A stretch of DNA of 7,343 nt from Clostridiaceae bacterium (GTDB lineage: Bacteria; Bacillota; Clostridia; Lutisporales; Lutisporaceae): the NCBI GenBank assembly GCA_028697435.1, contig JAQVFD010000099.1, forward strand, positions 1-7,343, in the 5' to 3' direction. Shown here in pieces: positions 6,505 through 7,343 of this stretch. The notes beneath the pieces were generated by a model. The model had not been told where the DNA came from. It saw nothing but the letters and a program-made list of their open reading frames with translations, and did no database searches. Both the position numbers and the translations under genes were made by a program. Numbering within the stretch: the stretch's first letter is position 1; each line of letters begins with the position of its first letter.

Positions 6505-6762
6505 CTACTTTCCATCAACATATGACATTACGAGTTCTTCAAGAAGTTCATCTCTTTCAAGTTTTTTAATCAGGCTTCTTGCATTATTGTGGCTTGTAAT
6601 ATAGGTAGGATCTCCCGACAATATGTATCCCACTATCTGATTGATGGGGTTGTAGCCTTTCTCCTTTAATGCGCTGTAAACAGACAGAAGTATTTCTGAT
6701 GCTTCATACTTCTTATCAGTCTCAACCTTAAATTTCATTGTGTCTTCAAATTTTTCGCCCAT
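6505..6762 (-). CDS. ireB: IreB family regulatory protein (UPF0297/YrzL)
   Basis: This is an 85-residue small cytoplasmic protein of the UPF0297/IreB family. In Enterococcus faecalis IreB is a substrate of the PASTA-domain Ser/Thr kinase IreK and negatively affects cephalosporin resistance; in clostridia its role is largely untested. The family hallmark ALKEKGYNPINQIVGYILSGDPTYITSHNNAR (about residues 31-62) and the C-terminal KLERDELLEELV are intact, so the assignment is secure. The N-terminus MGEKFEDTMKF holds one threonine, T8, aligning with the second of the two phosphorylated threonines of E. faecalis IreB as I recall them; the first position appears to be phenylalanine. The ATG is preceded by GGGGGTG at a spacing of five bases. 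It is the first gene after a promoter at 6824-6796 and probably heads the operon through ruvX. No kinase or phosphatase gene is visible in the window. Confidence 0.95.
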   Translation of the reverse strand: MGEKFEDTMKFKVETDKKYEASEILLSVYSALKEKGYNPINQIVGYILSGDPTYITSHNNARSLIKKLERDELLEELVMSYVDGK

Positions 6763-6795
6763 TATTACACCCCCAGATTCATAGATGATATATAT

Positions 6796-6824
6796 AATAT
6801 AATATAGTTAATACTTCATTTCAA
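6796..6824 (-). promoter_or_regulatory. Sigma-A-like promoter of the ireB operon
   Basis: On the minus strand TTGAAA (6824-6819) lies 17 bases upstream of TATATT (6801-6796), each five of six matches to consensus. Transcription would begin near 6789, a little under 30 bases before the ireB ATG. A 6-bp perfect inverted repeat CATTTC-AAG-GAAATG (6817-6831) covers the -35 box and could bind a regulator. Confidence 0.6.
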
Positions 6825-6851
6825 GGAAATGTTTTCATTTGTTTCTGCGCT

Positions 6852-7343
6852 TTACACAAGGCTAACCTCTGCAATATGCTCTAAACCGTCTTCAACAAGA
6901 GGAATTTCATTACCTTCCAACTTCTTTCCGTCCAGTATGATATCTGCTTTTCCGCTGCCAATCCGGTTCTGATTTCTTACCAATATATTATATATGGTGT
7001 TCTTATTGTGTTTATATTTAATATTGTACTCAAGCCAATCTCTTGGTATGCATGGCTCTATAACAATTCTATCCACCTTTTTCCTAAATCCTAATATTTC
7101 CTGAATTCCTACGTTGTACATCCAGCCTGATGCACCTGTATACCATGTCCAACCTCCTCTTCCTGTGTGTGGAGGAACTGCATATACATCTGCTGCCATT
7201 ACATATGGTTCAACCTTGTATCTTGAAGCTTCCATCATGGTATTTGCATGATTAATCGGATTCAGCATATTAAATATCTTCCAGGCCATATCTGTGTTTT
7301 TCATCATTGAATAAGCCATAACGACCCAAATTGCCGCATGGGT
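6852..7343 (-). CDS. GH94 family glycoside phosphorylase-like protein (cyclic beta-1,2-glucan synthase type), C-terminal fragment
   Basis: The last 163 codons of a much larger gene are visible; the reading frame is open to the window edge, starting THAAIWVVMAYSMM. The sequence is the end of the GH94 (old GT36) alpha-barrel: MLNPINHANT, then YKVEPYVMAADVYAVPPH, then GRGGWTWYTGASGWMYNVGIQEILGFR, followed by a beta-rich tail with IEPCIPRDWLEYNIKY. The AADVYAVPPH and GGWTWYTGSAGWMY-like blocks match the C-terminal domain of cyclic beta-1,2-glucan synthases (NdvB/Chv type) more closely than cellobiose or cellodextrin phosphorylases, as far as I can judge from memory. The N-terminal part needed to decide this, including any GT84 domain or membrane segments, is not in the window. 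The methionine at 7319 is internal and not a start. It ends 89 bases before the ireB ATG; no strong terminator is seen, so some read-through into ireB is possible. Confidence 0.85.
   Translation of the reverse strand, partial: THAAIWVVMAYSMMKNTDMAWKIFNMLNPINHANTMMEASRYKVEPYVMAADVYAVPPHTGRGGWTWYTGASGWMYNVGIQEILGFRKKVDRIVIEPCIPRDWLEYNIKYKHNKNTIYNILVRNQNRIGSGKADIILDGKKLEGNEIPLVEDGLEHIAEVSLV

Noticed and set aside
6097..6604. Plus-strand open frames of 142 and 72 codons
   Set aside because: They overlap the opposite-strand membrane protein and ireB genes, whose signal peptide and family motifs are clear.

Overview
This is AT-rich DNA of a low-GC Gram-positive anaerobe, most likely a member of the Clostridia. 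The evidence is Shine-Dalgarno sites rich in GGAGG or GGAAG, frequent TTG and GTG starts, sigma-A-like promoters, and the familiar Firmicutes set ireB (UPF0297), ruvX, DUF1292, fur and rnj. A ferredoxin-fused aldo/keto reductase points to an anaerobe. The genus cannot be fixed from the window alone. Every supported gene lies on the minus strand, so transcription runs from high to low coordinates.

Layout in transcription order: (1) 7343-6852, the C-terminal end of a GH94 protein resembling the phosphorylase-like domain of cyclic beta-1,2-glucan synthases; (2) a promoter at 6824-6796, then ireB; (3) a 702-residue polytopic membrane protein with an exported, alkaline-phosphatase-like N-terminal region and no known function; (4) an aldo/keto reductase with two C-terminal 4Fe-4S motifs, starting two bases after the previous stop; (5) an 87-bp spacer holding a C-rich/G-rich repeat, then ruvX; (6) a strong promoter at 2884-2856 and a roughly 180-nt leader with two long perfect inverted repeats, then the very acidic DUF1292 protein, closed by a hairpin terminator at 2375-2357; (7) fur with its own promoter and a TTG start; (8) a roughly 130-bp palindromic intergenic element directly after fur; (9) rnj (ribonuclease J), cut by the window edge.

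How the genes fit together: ireB, ruvX and DUF1292 are commonly adjacent in Firmicutes. Here the membrane protein and reductase genes sit between ireB and ruvX, and a GH94 gene lies upstream where alaS is often found. The spacing from ireB through ruvX fits one transcript, with an internal promoter giving the DUF1292 gene extra expression through a structured leader. The least explained items are this leader, the membrane protein, the G-tract spacer and the palindromic element after fur.
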